This document shows, piece after piece, positions 47,819 to 59,753 of a DNA stretch of 64,000 bases (position 1 is its first letter; each line of letters opens with the position of its first letter). The DNA is from Caprella mutica (Eukaryota > Arthropoda > Malacostraca > Amphipoda > Caprellidae), in the NCBI GenBank assembly GCA_947561585.1, contig CANNZV010000436.1:186001-250000 (forward strand). Reading direction: 5' to 3'. The notes under the pieces are model-generated. The model made no database searches. It was not told the DNA's origin and worked only from the letters and a program-made list of their open reading frames with translations. The translations under genes and the position numbers were made by a program.

Positions 47819-49055
47819 AGGTGCAATTAGAAATTAGCCTAATTAGTTCTAATTCAGTATTCAGTGTAACAGTTTTCAAAATAGTGATTTGTCGGAGTGT
47901 CTTGGATTCTAACTCGCCAGCTAGCTTTGAGAAAAGTTAAACATGTTTAGCTTTCCATGCAGCTTTTTTACAAGCTGCTAGTTTACTAGCCAACATGATG
48001 ACTCCAGACGAGTTTACTAAGAGCTTGTAAACTCACTGGCTTGTAGCGAGTAAACTAGCCTCTTGTAAACCAGGCTGAAGAAAACTGCGAGAAAAGTGGT
48101 TAATTAACTTGTAAACTAGCCCAGTGTTGTTATCATAGTTGTAGTAAACTAGCATAAAGCAACTTTTTCTTAGTATTGCAATAGATGGTTTCCAGTCACT
48201 GTCTAGTTGGCTTCTGGGCGAGTATGTCTCCTCATTATTATTTCAATCATTTCGCCAATTTGTAAACTAGCCCAGCTACCTGAGAGTAAACTAGCCTCGT
48301 GTCATCGAGGCTTAAGTGACCGTATTCATGGAGTAACTTTTCTGTATCCATGACCATGATGGATCTAATCCCTTTGATATTTTTCGATGAGTTTCCAATT
48401 TTTCCACTCTCTGATAGATAGTATGGTGAGGAGGCAATATGCATCAAATGTTTGTATCAAATTTAAGGTCGAATTTCAATGCGGAGGCTGAAGTTTCTTC
48501 CCCTTTGTACTGCTATCCGATATATCCCATGTACCACTTTCCAATGGAGCGTCTACTCTACAGCCGCTCTAGGAGCAGTCCAGCCGCTGCGGCTAGTAGT
48601 AATTCTTACAGCTCTTCAATATTTGGAGAGCTGTTAATTCAGGTGTCATTGGTACTGTTTCCATTCAATATTTATAAATTATTATGAATAAAAAAAATTA
48701 ATATTAATAAATTAATTAATATGAATAAAAAATCAATACTAAATTAAATGCTTAATTCTAATAAAATAGTTAACAATTTAATAAATTAGATAAATCTGAC
48801 GGCCGTAGAGCGGCTAAAGCCGTAGCATTGGAATGTATATCTGTGGCTAGACCCGCCTCATTAAAAGTCCACCTTGAAACAAGTCGAAATTTTGGGACAA
48901 CTTTTTTTAGAACGTGTAAGGGCCGATTTAGAGACCCTTGTATTTAATTTTGTTTTGACATCAGCGTCATTGCTTTTGGTTAACTGTCAAACCCACTACT
49001 AAATTAAATTAAATTTCAGAATATTGTATATTTAACTAACCACTCTAAATTTATC
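47819..49055. other. Repeat fragments upstream of the NRK-like gene
   Basis: TTGTAAACTAGCC-type words recur at least eight times between 47.97 and 48.30 kb. Bases 48290-48420 and 48930-49010 are - strand fragments of the GACGTCA repeat (ATTCATGGAGTAACTTTTCT and TTTTGACATCAGCGTCATTG). TCTACTCTACAGCCGCTCT near 48.55 kb and GTAGAGCGGCTAAAGCC near 48.81 kb are loosely inverted. The NRK-like promoter should lie in the last 50-400 bp, but no element was identified. Confidence 0.5.
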
Positions 49056-49767
49056 ATGAGATCGATAACTGGGAATTGGTATGTTATCGGAATATCAGGT
49101 AAATATTTTTACTTCTTCCTTTTCATTTATTTTCAAATTGCTATACTAAGAAAAATAAGTTCATGATTTATATTGTTACTTCTTTTTTATAGGTGCACCT
49201 GTGGCCTTCAGGAAGGAGATAGCTAGGTATCTCTTCGCCACCTTCCCCAGAAGTACAACAAAGTTTGTGTTCCAAAAGAGGTACTTCTACGATCGAGATG
49301 AAGAGGGCCGGCATCCAGAAAAAGAATTCGACATACCAAATTCGGATTTCGAATACAATTACGAGACCATAGCAAGCGTTGATCATGATGAGATGTATGC
49401 CTTCATACAACGAATTTTGAAAAAGAAGTTCAATTTCTTTTCTAGTATGCCGCTATTAATTTTGGAGGGCTTCAGGTTGTATGATGATGAAAGATTGAGG
49501 AAAATAATAGATCTTCCATTATTTTTCGATATGGCTGATTATCGAATCAGAGTGCTTCATACCCAATTTAAGCGAACTGAACTTCACTACTTGACTTACT
49601 ATGTTCTAAAGTATTACCGTGCATATTACAGGAGAGTTGTAGATGTTTATAAAGATGATATGGAAAATATATACATCTTTGATTCGCAGCAAAACTATTT
49701 TGATCTTAAAAATCAAGTAGAAGAGCTTATAAGCGGTAAAGTGCAGTTGAAATTCCCCAGTACATAA
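49056..49767 (+). CDS. NRK-family protein with degenerate P-loop
   Basis: Two exons, 49056-49098 and 49193-49767, are joined across a 94-bp GT/AG intron (phase 1) and give 205 residues ending at TAA. The length and layout match nicotinamide riboside kinase 1, which has about 200 residues. The first strand reads WYVIGISG (residues 8-15). LLILEGFRLYDDERLRKI (about 102-119) corresponds to the conserved IEGF strand region, followed by YYVLKYYRAYYRRVVDVY and an FDLKNQVEEL C-terminal helix. NRK enzymes phosphorylate nicotinamide riboside to NMN in NAD salvage. Here the Walker A GKT triad is replaced by FRK (residues 20-22). The QDDFF stretch reads QKRYF (42-46), losing the catalytic aspartate. The DSPGYFDGH-type loop is not found. 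The frame has no stops or shifts. A catalytically dead paralogue or a protein with a new role is likely; a recent pseudogene is less likely. The start is the only ATG that places the first strand as in NRK1. Confidence 0.8.
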
Positions 49768-49833
49768 CCTATTTCTCCATATTTAATCTTCCAATTTATT
49801 AATTTTAAATGATACTAAATTCAATTTTTAAAT

Positions 49834-49839
49834 AATAAA
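49834..49839 (+). promoter_or_regulatory. Polyadenylation signal of the NRK-like gene
   Basis: AATAAA lies 67 bp after the stop codon in an AT-rich 3' region, a usual distance. Confidence 0.6.
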
Positions 49840-49959
49840 TGAAGATGACTAGTTGAGAAAGATTATCAGTTTCAATTTGAATGGCTTTAATTTTCCCGTT
49901 TAACTATGATTGAGATTTCTGCTTCGAAGTCTGCTTATAGGTTTCATACCATTTATTTT

Positions 49960-50690
49960 AATATATAAACCACAAATGGTCTTCGTAAGCGGTCTTTGGT
50001 AAATGGAAGAGATATTTTATAGTTTAGAATGTTCGGAGCATCTGCTTCCTTTTTCATATTTGTGCCATGTTTTCATTTCTACTGCTAAACACAGTTTTGT
50101 AAGATATAGCGCTAAGGTTATGCTCTTCAACAATGTTTGTTCCTTTTTGTCGCATTTTTTGCTGATTCATTAAGCAGCTTCAGGTAACTCCTTGAATTTA
50201 TCTTTTTAGTGATCATATCTACTGGACCCTGAATTTTTAAATCAGACTTTAGCCCCCCCCATGGGCTCGATCCTTAAGTTGTCTGTGGCTAAGGGATGAG
50301 AAGGGGCTAGGGGTTCCTTGGTCTACGAACGAACTATCGTAAACTGGATTATGTATCTTTTTTAAATTTTAATAATGTTAATTTTTCAACACTACTTGCA
50401 GTTCTAGATCAAAGCGCTACTAAGAGGTCTTACTTTTTTTGTGTTAGCTAGCCTCGTAGGTCCACCGGTGCTTTAGTCTCTTTTCGTCACATTCATTGGT
50501 AACTTACTGCATTCACGGTGTAGCTTTTCTGTATCCATGAGCGTTGTTACTGACGGTGGTAGGTGACCTTGATCATGGAGCGATTTCGTTTCTGCCTGTT
50601 CTTCCAGTCCCTTGTATTTAATTTCCTTTTGACGTCAGCGATATGGTCTGTGGTTCGAAAGCAGACGTTAAATCCCCAACTAAAATTAAT
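49960..50690 (-). repeat. GACGTCA interspersed repeat, two reversed pieces
   Basis: Bases 49980-50160 match the distal end of the family (TCTTTGGTAAATGGAAGAGA, TAGCGCTAAGGTTATGCTC). Bases about 50260-50690 are a second, fuller reversed copy ending TTTTGACGTCAGCGATATGG and AGCAGACGTTAAATCCCC. No gene is present here. Confidence 0.75.
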
Positions 50691-51183
50691 CCGAAGTTAA
50701 ATTTAGTACTGATAATTAATTTGTGTATTGATAATCTAAGTACGAATTTACTTTATAGGTCCTTGGAGATCTGCAGCTCACACACAGAGATGTACGTTTG
50801 GAGTAACTAAATCTCTAAAGCCGATATGTTTTCCAGTAGTGCATTGAAGCATTTGGTGGAGGAATTTGAAAATTAATAGAGAAATTATCCTTGTAAATTG
50901 TCCATTATTCCATCAGTATTTTATGCAGAGACTGGTAAAAGTACCTTAAAAGTCAGTTACCTCTCATTAAACCTCTAAAATCAATCTACAAGCTTTGGAT
51001 GCAATTTCAAAATGTGGCTTAGGTCCTTCTTCCAACGGGCTCTTAATATGCTCTATATATCACTGTCTGTGCCAAGTTAAAAGGGAATGTGGGGTTACAG
51101 AATAATAATGTTTTTAATTGAATCTGCACATGTATTCGATTATGTCCAATGAAAAACTATGTTCATCAAAATAATGATTTTAA

Positions 51184-51770
51184 AGGTCCCCTCCGCGTTA
51201 AATTTAGAAATTCTGGAATTGCTTTAAATTTGTAGAGCTAAGGTCATTGTATAACATATCTCGGTAAGCAGAATTTAAATCTAAGTATTCTGTTCCAAAT
51301 TAATTATATAAGAAATGGTCACATTTCGCTATTTTTCATTCCGAGATTCATAAGAAGAAAAAAGCCTGCATACTTGAGTAGGTATGTTCGTTCGTATATA
51401 TATATATATACATAACTATTCAAATACAGTGTTTTAAAATTGACAGTTCTCTTGATAGGAAAAATGTTACGATATATGAAAACTATTAGTAATAAATACT
51501 TTATTAGGTACTTGGATTCTTTATATGGATCCAATATCTTGGAATCAGCTTAGTTAATCTTTTGAATTTGTTGGATCTAGTTAGTCTATCGGACATGCGG
51601 TCTTTTTCTTTGCTTCAAATTCAGAGGGGTTGTAGACAGAACGGGGAAAAAAAATCTTAAATTACATAAAATAAAACTATAGAACCAAATTTGAAATGGT
51701 TTTCAGTTTCATAATCAGTAACCTTAGTTCTAATGAATGGAGAAATAAAAAAATAGAGTGGAGGGGACCT
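51184..51770. mobile_element. 587-bp TTAA MITE, second subfamily
   Basis: The ends are AGGTCCCCTCCGCG and GAGTGGAGGGGACCT with TTAA at 51180-51183 and 51771-51774. The interior differs from the 581-bp subfamily but matches the split copy at 27503-37215. It is the intact reference for that copy's nested insertions. Confidence 0.9.
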
Positions 51771-52424
51771 TTAAGGTAAATAAAATAATCTTTTTCGCCA
51801 AGTCTTTGTCTCGGCTTAAAGATCCCCGCCACTCTAATATTTTATTACATTATTCATTAGAGCTAAGATTACTGATTACAAAACTGCAAACCATTTCAAA
51901 TTTGGTTCTATATTTTTATCATAATGGCCTTCCTTTTTGTACTCAAACACTTTTCCCCAGATTTTCAATATATTATAAGAGGAATAGTAATATGAATAGA
52001 AACATAGAAATAAATGTCATTTAGCTTCACGCGTGAAAGGAATGAGCCCACGTAAGGTTTTCAAACATTGAAAATACTTCAAATCATCAGAATGTTGGTC
52101 AAACGGAACTCATTTGGATCAAATGAACGATTATTGTAAAACAGGGTAAATAAAGAATGAAGGTGTAATAACGGAATCGTTGTATTTTATTTTTTCTTCA
52201 GGGCCGTATTAAATTGATTTTAATATATAAACTACAAAATTGAGAGCACTAGAGTATATGTGTTTTCTATCAATTACCGTAACCTACATTTCAGTGTTCA
52301 ATCAATAATTATCAACACTTAAGTCGCAGGACCGTGAGAAAGGTCTCATTCGTTTATAAACTGATAAAGTGCTTTTCAACATGATTCAATAGTATTTCTA
52401 GTCTAATGAATGGTCGATTATATT

Positions 52425-53477
52425 GGTACTAGGAATTTTCGCCGCAAGAAAAACAATTCCTCGCCGTGAGGAATTGTCGCCGTAAATTTCATTTTAACTC
52501 TCGGCTTACGAACTCCAGATAAATAATTTAAAGTGATCAAAGTAATTGCTAGGGTTATCCTCTAGCAATAATTGCTAGGGATTGCAAAATAATTGCCAAC
52601 TCCCGCTAAAATGATAGGTACTGATAAAAAGAGAAAGCAGACTATTTAGATATTAATAGTGCCTTCAGTCTGATTGTCTGTTTTATTTTAATTTAACTTT
52701 AGTAGGGGTTTAACGTATGATTTTGAACCAAATGCCATATCGCTGACGTCAAAAGAAAATTAAGTACAAGTGACTGGAAGAAGCAGTCAGAAAGGAATGT
52801 GGCTTCGTAAACAAAGTCACCTATCACCGTCGGTGATAATGCTCATGGATGCAGAAAAGCTACTACGTGAATGAAATCACTTACCAAAGAATGTGACGAA
52901 AATGGACACAAGCTCGTGACTGTACTCACGGATGGAAACGGAAGATGAAGTGCCTATAATTGAGTGATGAAAACTTAATACAAAAAATCTAAGACCTCGT
53001 AGTTGAAGAGCATAACCCTTGAGCTATCCTCTAAAAACTGCAAGTTATAAAAATTGATAAATATGGTAAAAATGAAAATAAAGATTATTTTAAGGACAAT
53101 GAAACATAACACAAGTTGATCGTGTAATTGCATTTGGTAACAAATTTGCCAACTGATATAATGTAAATTTTCATCACATCATCAAAATTTTGTTTGATAA
53201 AAAAATAAAGAGCAATCTAAGAACAAATAATTAAGTTTGATTGTCCATCCAATTTTGTTTTTTCTTTGTATGAAATTGTTATTGTTTGTTATCAAGTGTC
53301 TTGTTAAACTATTGTGACTCTCTCATTTCTAACAATTAATGTGGTGATCACTTAATTTACCTGGGGTCTCAAATCGAGAGTTAAAAAAAATTCTTACGTC
53401 GAAAATTCCTTACGGCGAATTTTCTTGCTGCGAAATTTCCTACGGCGAAGTTTCCTACGGTGAAATTTTCGGTCACG
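52425..53477. mobile_element. 1.05-kb insertion with 9-bp duplication GATTATATT
   Basis: GATTATATT occurs at 52416-52424 and 53478-53486, and the undisturbed opposite arm (56610-56640) has the site once in related form. The ends (GGTACTAGGAATTTTCGCCG and GAAATTTTCGGTCACG) are weakly inverted. The margins are rich in TACGGCGAA-like words. A GACGTCA repeat lies inside at 52690-53050. A 9-bp duplication suits Mutator-like or FB-like transposition. No transposase. Confidence 0.7.
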
Positions 53478-53599
53478 GATTATATTATTGTATCACTTGC
53501 TACCTATATATGTATATTTCAGAAACTTCAATCACAATAATAGGATCATCTGTAAAATCCGCCCCCAGAGATTTCACTCTTGTAGAATCTGCACCTTAA

Positions 53600-55306
53600 A
53601 CTGGGTGACCGGGAAGAAACCTACAGGAAAAATGCCCTGAACATTAAAAAAAATGTACCTTCAATAGTTGTTGAAATATACGAATTTAAAGTAGGGTACA
53701 CTTTTTTTGTGGGTCACCCTGCATAACATGATTCAAGTTAAGACTTATTTAAACCCTTCAAAGACTTCCATTGCACCAAAATGTGAGATCAGCATCCAAA
53801 TGTGATTTGAGAGGCATGCTAATCCTATACCTGTATCAGGTTTATCAATCTAATTACAGAAGTTCAAGCATGAAAAAAATATAACGCATATTATAAAAGA
53901 ATAGAGAGCATATTTCAGAGCATAAAAAATATGCTTAGAGAATATGGAGAATATTTCAAAGAGAATATTGTCACAACCCTAGTTTTATTTATATTGTTTA
54001 TTCATTTATAATATTTAATATTATTATTACGAAAATATGAAGAGAGACCAGAAATAACGAATTAGAAGCTAATAATTATACAATTTAAATATTGTAATGT
54101 AATTGGGATCGCATGTAGAATCGGCACCAAAGTCCTGTGGGCATTTTTCCTGTGGGCTTCTTTCAGGGAATCCTAAACCACATGCGATCCCAATTACATT
54201 GTCATATTTAAAATGTAAAATTAGCTTCTAATTCGTTATTTCTGGTCTCTCTTCATATTTTCGTAATAATAATATTGAATATTATTAATAAATAATACAA
54301 ATTTACTTAAAAAATTAGTTAGGATATAACGGTTCCCGGAAAGAAGCTCACAGAAAAAATGTTCACAGGAAAAAAAGCCCACAGGAAAAATGCCCTCAAG
54401 GAAAGATGACAACAGGAAAAAAGCCCACAACTACCTACTATTTATAATACAGAAAAACATAAATTTGTTTTAAATACGGGCATAAGTTAACAACAAATAT
54501 CCTATATACAATACACTTGTTTTTAATTAATTTTAGTATAGGGTTTAAAGTCAGCTTTCAGCCATTTCGACTATATCGCTGACATCAAAAATAGATTAAA
54601 GAAAAGAACTGGAAGAAGCAGTCAGAAAGGAAAGTATAGCCCCATGAACAAAGTCACTAATTACCACCGTCGGTGACAAAGCTAATGGATGCAAAAAATT
54701 ACTCGGTGAATGCAGTCATTTACCAAGGAATCTGAGGAAAAAGGACACAAGCACCAGTGGTTGCACTCACGGATGGAAGAGGAAAATGAAGAGGTGATAG
54801 GTAATGAAGCTTACGAGCTTGTACCTAACACAAAAATGTAAGACCTCGTAGTTGAAGAGCATAAATCTAGAGCTATCTTCTAAAACTGCAAGTAGCGTTA
54901 AAAAAATATAAATACGATAAAAGATAATACATAATCCAAATTATATTAGTTCGAAACCCAATTGTTACGTTACCCCCCTTCTCTTCCATTCACCACAAAC
55001 AGCTTCAGGTTAGAGCCCCTGAGGCAAAATATGATTGAAATGGTAAAATTAAAATCACTGAGAATTTTCTAATTTATATACAGTACTATAAAATCTAATT
55101 TTAACAAGTATACAATTAATCTTAGCGATGAAGACATTAAAATAGAGACAAAAGGTGCAAGACATAGAAAACTAATTGAATATTCGTGCCTTTGTAAACT
55201 TATGCCCCTATTTAAAACACCTTTAAGTTTTTCCTGTGGGCTTTTATACATGTGGGCATTTTTCCTGTGGGTTTTTTTCATGTAGGCTTCTTTCCGGTCA
55301 CCCAGT
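53600..55306. mobile_element. 1.7-kb TTAA element, ACTGGGTGACCGG ends
   Basis: The left end ACTGGGTGACCGGGAAGAAA and the right end GGCTTCTTTCCGGTCACCCAGT continue inverted for about 45 bp. TTAA is at 53596-53599 and 55307-55310. Inside are a hAT-like fragment (53740-53983, ending TTGTCACAACCCTA), a hairpin with ~115-bp arms (about 54006-54120 with 54176-54300), repeated CCTGTGGGC(A/T)T words, and a GACGTCA repeat (54530-55020). No transposase recognised. Confidence 0.8.
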
Positions 55307-55310
55307 TTAA

Positions 55311-55898
55311 ATGTCCCCTCCAAGCAAATTTTTTTATTGCTTAAATCAACGATGCTAATGTTTCTTATCATTTTACTACAAACCCCATAAAGTTTGATAG
55401 CATATTTTTAACTTTATATGCTTTTGAAGATTTTTATAATCTAACCTCTACAAAACCTACTTTACTTCCAACTTTCTAATTTTCAGTCTGAAGAAGAAGA
55501 ATGTACACCATTTGTTTTGATTGTCAACTAGGTATTTGGTTTAATAAATCTAATTATTATTCGTTAATTTTCGTTTAAAGGTTTAAATTTGGATAAACTT
55601 ATTATAGAAACGTTTATATACTTTAAGAAACAATTAATATCTTAAAAGTAGGCCAAAAACGCATTGTTTGTTTAAAAATCTAAATTTGAAATCAAATCAA
55701 AGAGTGTACAATCTTCTTTCACAGCGTCAGGTTGGAGATTTTCTCGATTGTTGCTCACAGAGTATTAAAAAACCTTAAAAAGCAAATAATAAAATATATA
55801 TTGAACCGAATTGAATGCGGTTTGCAGAATAATGATCGTATTAGTTCTATAATATTATGTAATAAACTCATTTTTTCCCCGCAGCCTGGAGAGGACTT
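55311..55898. mobile_element. 588-bp TTAA MITE (piggyBac-like), copy 3, reversed
   Basis: It matches the 581-bp copies in reverse: TTCTTATCATTTTACT, GTACACCATTTGTTTTGATT and CTCGATTGTTGCTCACAGAG. Its left TTAA (55307-55310) is the same one that bounds the preceding element; its right TTAA is at 55899-55902. Confidence 0.9.
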
Positions 55899-56478
55899 TT
55901 AAGTATTATTTATTGCAGAGTAGGGCCAGTAGCATCGGCACTCTTACTCGCTCAGTCTATCACCCTCATCATATCAGCTCCAAACATAACCCGTACAGCT
56001 CGATTAAAATAAAAATACTACTTTAATTCAATTAAAATTGTTTTATTCACAATGCAAGAAAATTTTAAAATACTAATTATAAATAAATTCATTTTAAAAT
56101 TTCTTATACCACCAAGCCCAAGCAAGCAGCCACCACCAATACAAGACAACCGCTCCACCACACCAGAGATCAATACAACAAAACTAAAACCAAAAACAAT
56201 TCTATTTTATTCATTTCATTTTATTCTATTCTATCTCACAGCTAAGACCTACAACAAAAACAAAACATTCCTTTTCCTTCCATTCACTATACATCGTTCT
56301 CTATTATTGGGTCTATACATACTGTCTATTACTAGACAGCAGCAAGACCAATAATAGCATTCAAAGAAGAAATTGACTTTAACTCACATTAGATAGATCA
56401 CACTAGGTGATCTACAGGAGTCATGATGTGTCAATCTCCCAGCTAAAACTTTAACTGATTTAATTGATTTTTAAATTT
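55899..56478. other. Centre of the inverted duplication
   Basis: AT-rich sequence with a 100-codon open frame (56052-56354) of low complexity. No family resemblance and no splice context are seen. Nothing else is recognised. Confidence 0.4.
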
Positions 56479-57642
56479 AAGGTGCGGATTCTACAGGAGT
56501 GAATCTCTGAAGTGCGGATTCTACATGAGTGAATTCTCGGGGATGCTAATTTTACAGATGATCCTATTATTGTGATTGAAGTTCTGAAATTATATTGGTA
56601 GCAATTGATACAATAATAAAATCGACCATTCATTAGACTAGAAATACTATTGGGTCATGTTGAAAAGCACTTTATCAGTTTATAAACGAATGAGACCTTT
56701 CTCACGGTCCTGCGACTTAAGTGTTGATAATTATTGATTGAACACTGAAATGTACGGTAATTGATAGAAAATACATATACTCTAGTGCTCTCAATTTTGT
56801 AGTTTATATATTAAAATCAATTTAATACGGCCCTGAAGAAAAAATAAAATACAACGATTCCGTTATTACACCTTCATTCTTTATTTACCCTGTTTTACAA
56901 TAATCGTTCATTTGATCCAAATGAGTTCCGTTTGACCAACATTCTGATGATTTGAAGTATTTTCAATGTTTGAAAACCTTACGTGGGCTCATTCCTTTCA
57001 CGCGTGAAGCTAAATGACATTTATTTCTATGTTTCTATTCATATTACTATTCCTCTTATAATATATTGAAAATCTGGGGAAAAGTGTTTGAGTACAAAAA
57101 GGAAGGCCATTATGATAAAAATATAGAACCAAATTTGAAATGGTTTGCAGTTTTGTAATCAGTAATCTTAGCTCTAATGAATAATTTAATAAAATATTAG
57201 AGTGGCGGGGATCTTTAAGCCGAGACAAAGACCCCCCCCCCCCACATTCCCTTTTGATTTGGCACTTTTGACACCGTTTACTATTATCAATCTAGCATCA
57301 ATATTGATAAATGAATGGTTTTGAATTTTCCACCACTTATGTAAAAAAAGTAGACGAACACAATGGTAAATTTATAAAATTCATAACATTAGTAGTTTCT
57401 GAGATATATAAAATCAAAGTTGGGTTTTGCTTTTTTTGACCAACCCTGTATAGAGAATATGACGTGCCCGGTGGAAGAAGGGTCTAAGCCACATTTTGAA
57501 ATTGCATCCAAAGTTTGTAGATAGAGTTTAGACTATAAAGCTAAATAAAATCAAAATATGTTGTATTATTATAATTGATTTCACATAATTTCACACTACA
57601 AACAAAGGTTTTTTTTAATCTTTCCATCAGACCTATTGCGAA

Positions 57643-57962
57643 GGGCCGTACCTACACACGCAGGGTTTTTTAAGTCCTCTTTTTTTTTAAGTTTTACGTT
57701 TTTTAAGCTCCTCCTAACTACCTTGTCAAAGAGATTTTGAATCATAGGTATAAAAAAATATATAATTATTATTTATTTTAGTTGGTATCCATGATACCTG
57801 CAGGTATCATGATTATTAATTTAAAAAAAATATATATAGATATACTACCTTTCGTTTCTTCTTATATGATTCAAAAGTCTCTTGAAAAAAGTAGGAAGAG
57901 CTTAGTAAAAACTAAAAAGTCTGGTGAAAAGACTTAAAAAGCCCTACGTGTGTACGGCCCTT
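57643..57962. mobile_element. ~320-bp inverted-repeat MITE, GGGCCGTAC ends
   Basis: The left end GGGCCGTACCTACACACGCA with GGGTTTTTTAAGTC pairs with the right end GACTTAAAAAGCCCTACGTG and TGTACGGCCC. The centre is a perfect palindrome (57790-57811) around ACCTGCAGGT. A half copy lies at about 10.0-10.2 kb. The flanking target is unclear. Confidence 0.7.
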
Positions 57963-59000
57963 AAGACCATTAAATCCCAGATTTTCATCAACCCAAGTCG
58001 AGTTTTTGGAGTATAAATCTATATTCCCATCGGACCAAGCCTCTCAGGCACGCTGGGTATTCCAGGGTTAAAAACGTGCAGCGCATTCTCGAAATTGCGC
58101 AATTTGGTATATTGCGCGGAATGTAGCTACCAATCTATGTATGTAGTTATATACGTACGTGTACAACTATCTAGCTATTTTGATTCATGCAGTGAATCGC
58201 ATTCTATGGAATTACGAAATATATACCTACCTACTAGGAATCAACTATGTACCTACACCAAACCAGAAAATGTATAGGGTAGACAACAATGAGCATGGGG
58301 TATAAGTTATATATTATTCCCCTGACTATGTACACTAGGCATACAAAAACAAAAATAAAATATCAAAAACGAACTAATAGACACGATAGGTATTGACGTA
58401 ATTATAATGAAAGTATCCATTATTTAGATGTTATATCACGGAATTCAGAAAAATATAGACACTTCGAAAAATTGTGCATAGTCCAATATAGGTAGGATTA
58501 TATATTGTATCTCGATTTAATGGTAACTACAGTAGCATATGAACCCATACCACATGCCTACCCTAAAATTTTAGGGTAAAACGAGAAAAGATGTTTTGTT
58601 TATGCGGTGACTGTGGGGTAGAATGGTAGCTAACGAAGTACCTGTTTTGGACGATCAACAGGTGTTATTCAGTGATTTCAGTAGCCTCTCTGGCCTCTCT
58701 TTATACCTAATCTTATTTACTTGGACCAACTTATGAAAAACCTATTTTTTAAATTTATTCGTTATACAGGTGCAAGATATTATTAGGTTCATACTTAATA
58801 TGGTAGGTTATAATTTTATTTATACCTAACTGAATGTTATGTAGTTGTAAGTTAGGTATTTATTTAGCCTATGCTGGGTAGGTACCGATTACTTAATTAA
58901 TATTAACTTATTAAGCTTGAATGTATGTAGCCTGTTCGTATTAGTTAATTTGTAATCATAATCACTCTACGGTTCCTTGAACTATAACTACCTAACTTAG
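57963..59000. other. Intergenic, nothing recognised
   Basis: Moderately AT-rich sequence with no gene, RNA or repeat recognised. A 60-codon open frame at 58095 is unremarkable. Confidence 0.45.
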
Positions 59001-59008
59001 CTAACTAC

Positions 59009-59225
59009 CCAAGTAATGAAGCATGTCCAAACTCGCCATTTTAATGGCGAGTTTGTGACAGTTATTTTGAGCTCTTCAATTGCAAATGGCGAGTTTTATC
59101 TATTTTTCTCCTATGCTACAATGTTATTTTGGAGAGAATTAATGATAATTTGATCATTTTGGAGAGAAATTGTTAAATTTTGGAGAGACAAATGGTGAGA
59201 TTATGAGACATACTATTTTACTTGG
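59009..59225. mobile_element. hAT-type MITE, CCAAGTAA family, 217 bp
   Basis: It starts CCAAGTAATGAAGCATGTCC and ends CATACTATTTTACTTGG. CTAACTAC is duplicated exactly at 59001-59008 and 59226-59233. AATGGCGAGTTTGTGACAG and two AATTTTGGAGAGA-like words lie inside. No coding capacity. Confidence 0.9.
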
Positions 59226-59302
59226 CTAACTACTGTCTAACTTAAATATGTAGGTAGGTAGGCCGTAGGTATAGGCTTGTAAACTGTAAGGCTACCTAGT
59301 TA

Positions 59303-59745
59303 CCAAGTAAAATAGTATGTCTCATAAACTCGCCATTTGTCTCTCCAGCTCTCTCCAAAATTCAACAAATTCTCTCCAAAATAACATTGTAGCATAGGAG
59401 AAAAATAGATAAAACTCGCCATTTGCAATTGAAGGGCTCAACCAGATTGTATTTGGTGGTAAATTCCGAAGATATCTCGGGAGATATTCAATTTCTCTAA
59501 TAAAAAAATTCCTGCAATGTCAGAGGATATTCAGCTATTAATTCCTATATTACCATTAATTTTTGGAGGAGAAACTGGAAAAATGTTGGAGGACTAGACA
59601 AATTAATGAAAAATGTTGGCAGCTATTTCTCAGATTTTTGAAAAAGTCAGAGGAGTTCAGTGCACCAATTACAAACTGGGGGCTCAAAATAACTGTCACA
59701 AACTCGCCATTAAAATGGCGAGTTTGGACATGCTTTATTACTTGG
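59303..59745. mobile_element. hAT-type MITE, CCAAGTAA family, reversed, with nested element
   Basis: It starts CCAAGTAAAATAGTATGTC and ends GACATGCTTTATTACTTGG. CCTAGTTA is duplicated exactly at 59295-59302 and 59746-59753. A 238-bp element interrupts it. With the copy at 59009 it forms an inverted pair created by two independent insertions. Confidence 0.9.
59442..59679. mobile_element. Nested 238-bp MITE, CCAGATTGTATTTGGTG ends
   Basis: The left end CCAGATTGTATTTGGTG and the right end CACCAATTACAAACTGG are inverted (15 of 17). GGGCTCAA is duplicated exactly at 59434-59441 and 59680-59687, inside the host MITE. Confidence 0.9.
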
Positions 59746-59753
59746 CCTAGTTA

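Larger units (their letters stand above)
50985..57540. repeat. Large inverted duplication with nested insertions
   Basis: Left pieces 50985-51095, 51797-52415 and 53478-53598 are matched in reverse by 57238-57535, 56617-57229 and 56479-56616. The main arm pair (about 610 bp, including TTCACGCGTGAA and ACTTAAGTCGCAGGACCGTG) is almost identical. The outer pair (GGATGCAATTTCAAAATGTG) is diverged and interrupted. Each main arm begins with TTAA plus AGATCCCCGCCACTCT, a relative of the TTAA MITE end, but homology continues outside it. This is an inverted duplication of a larger segment. Confidence 0.8.

Noticed and set aside
46290..47826. Reading frames of 365-501 codons and + strand frames rich in Gln/Phe/Cys/Asn
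   Set aside because: By-product of the 10/19/20-bp satellite blocks.
48439..48687. 82-codon open frame with a Ser-rich part
   Set aside because: It lies in repeat debris with an imperfect inverted partner near 48.8 kb; no family resemblance.
56052..56354. 100-codon open frame
   Set aside because: Low-complexity AT-rich composition, no domain, no splice context.
51820..57214. A single 5.4-kb piggyBac element with long TIRs
   Set aside because: Inverted homology continues outside the TTAA on both sides and no transposase is present, so an inverted duplication explains it better.
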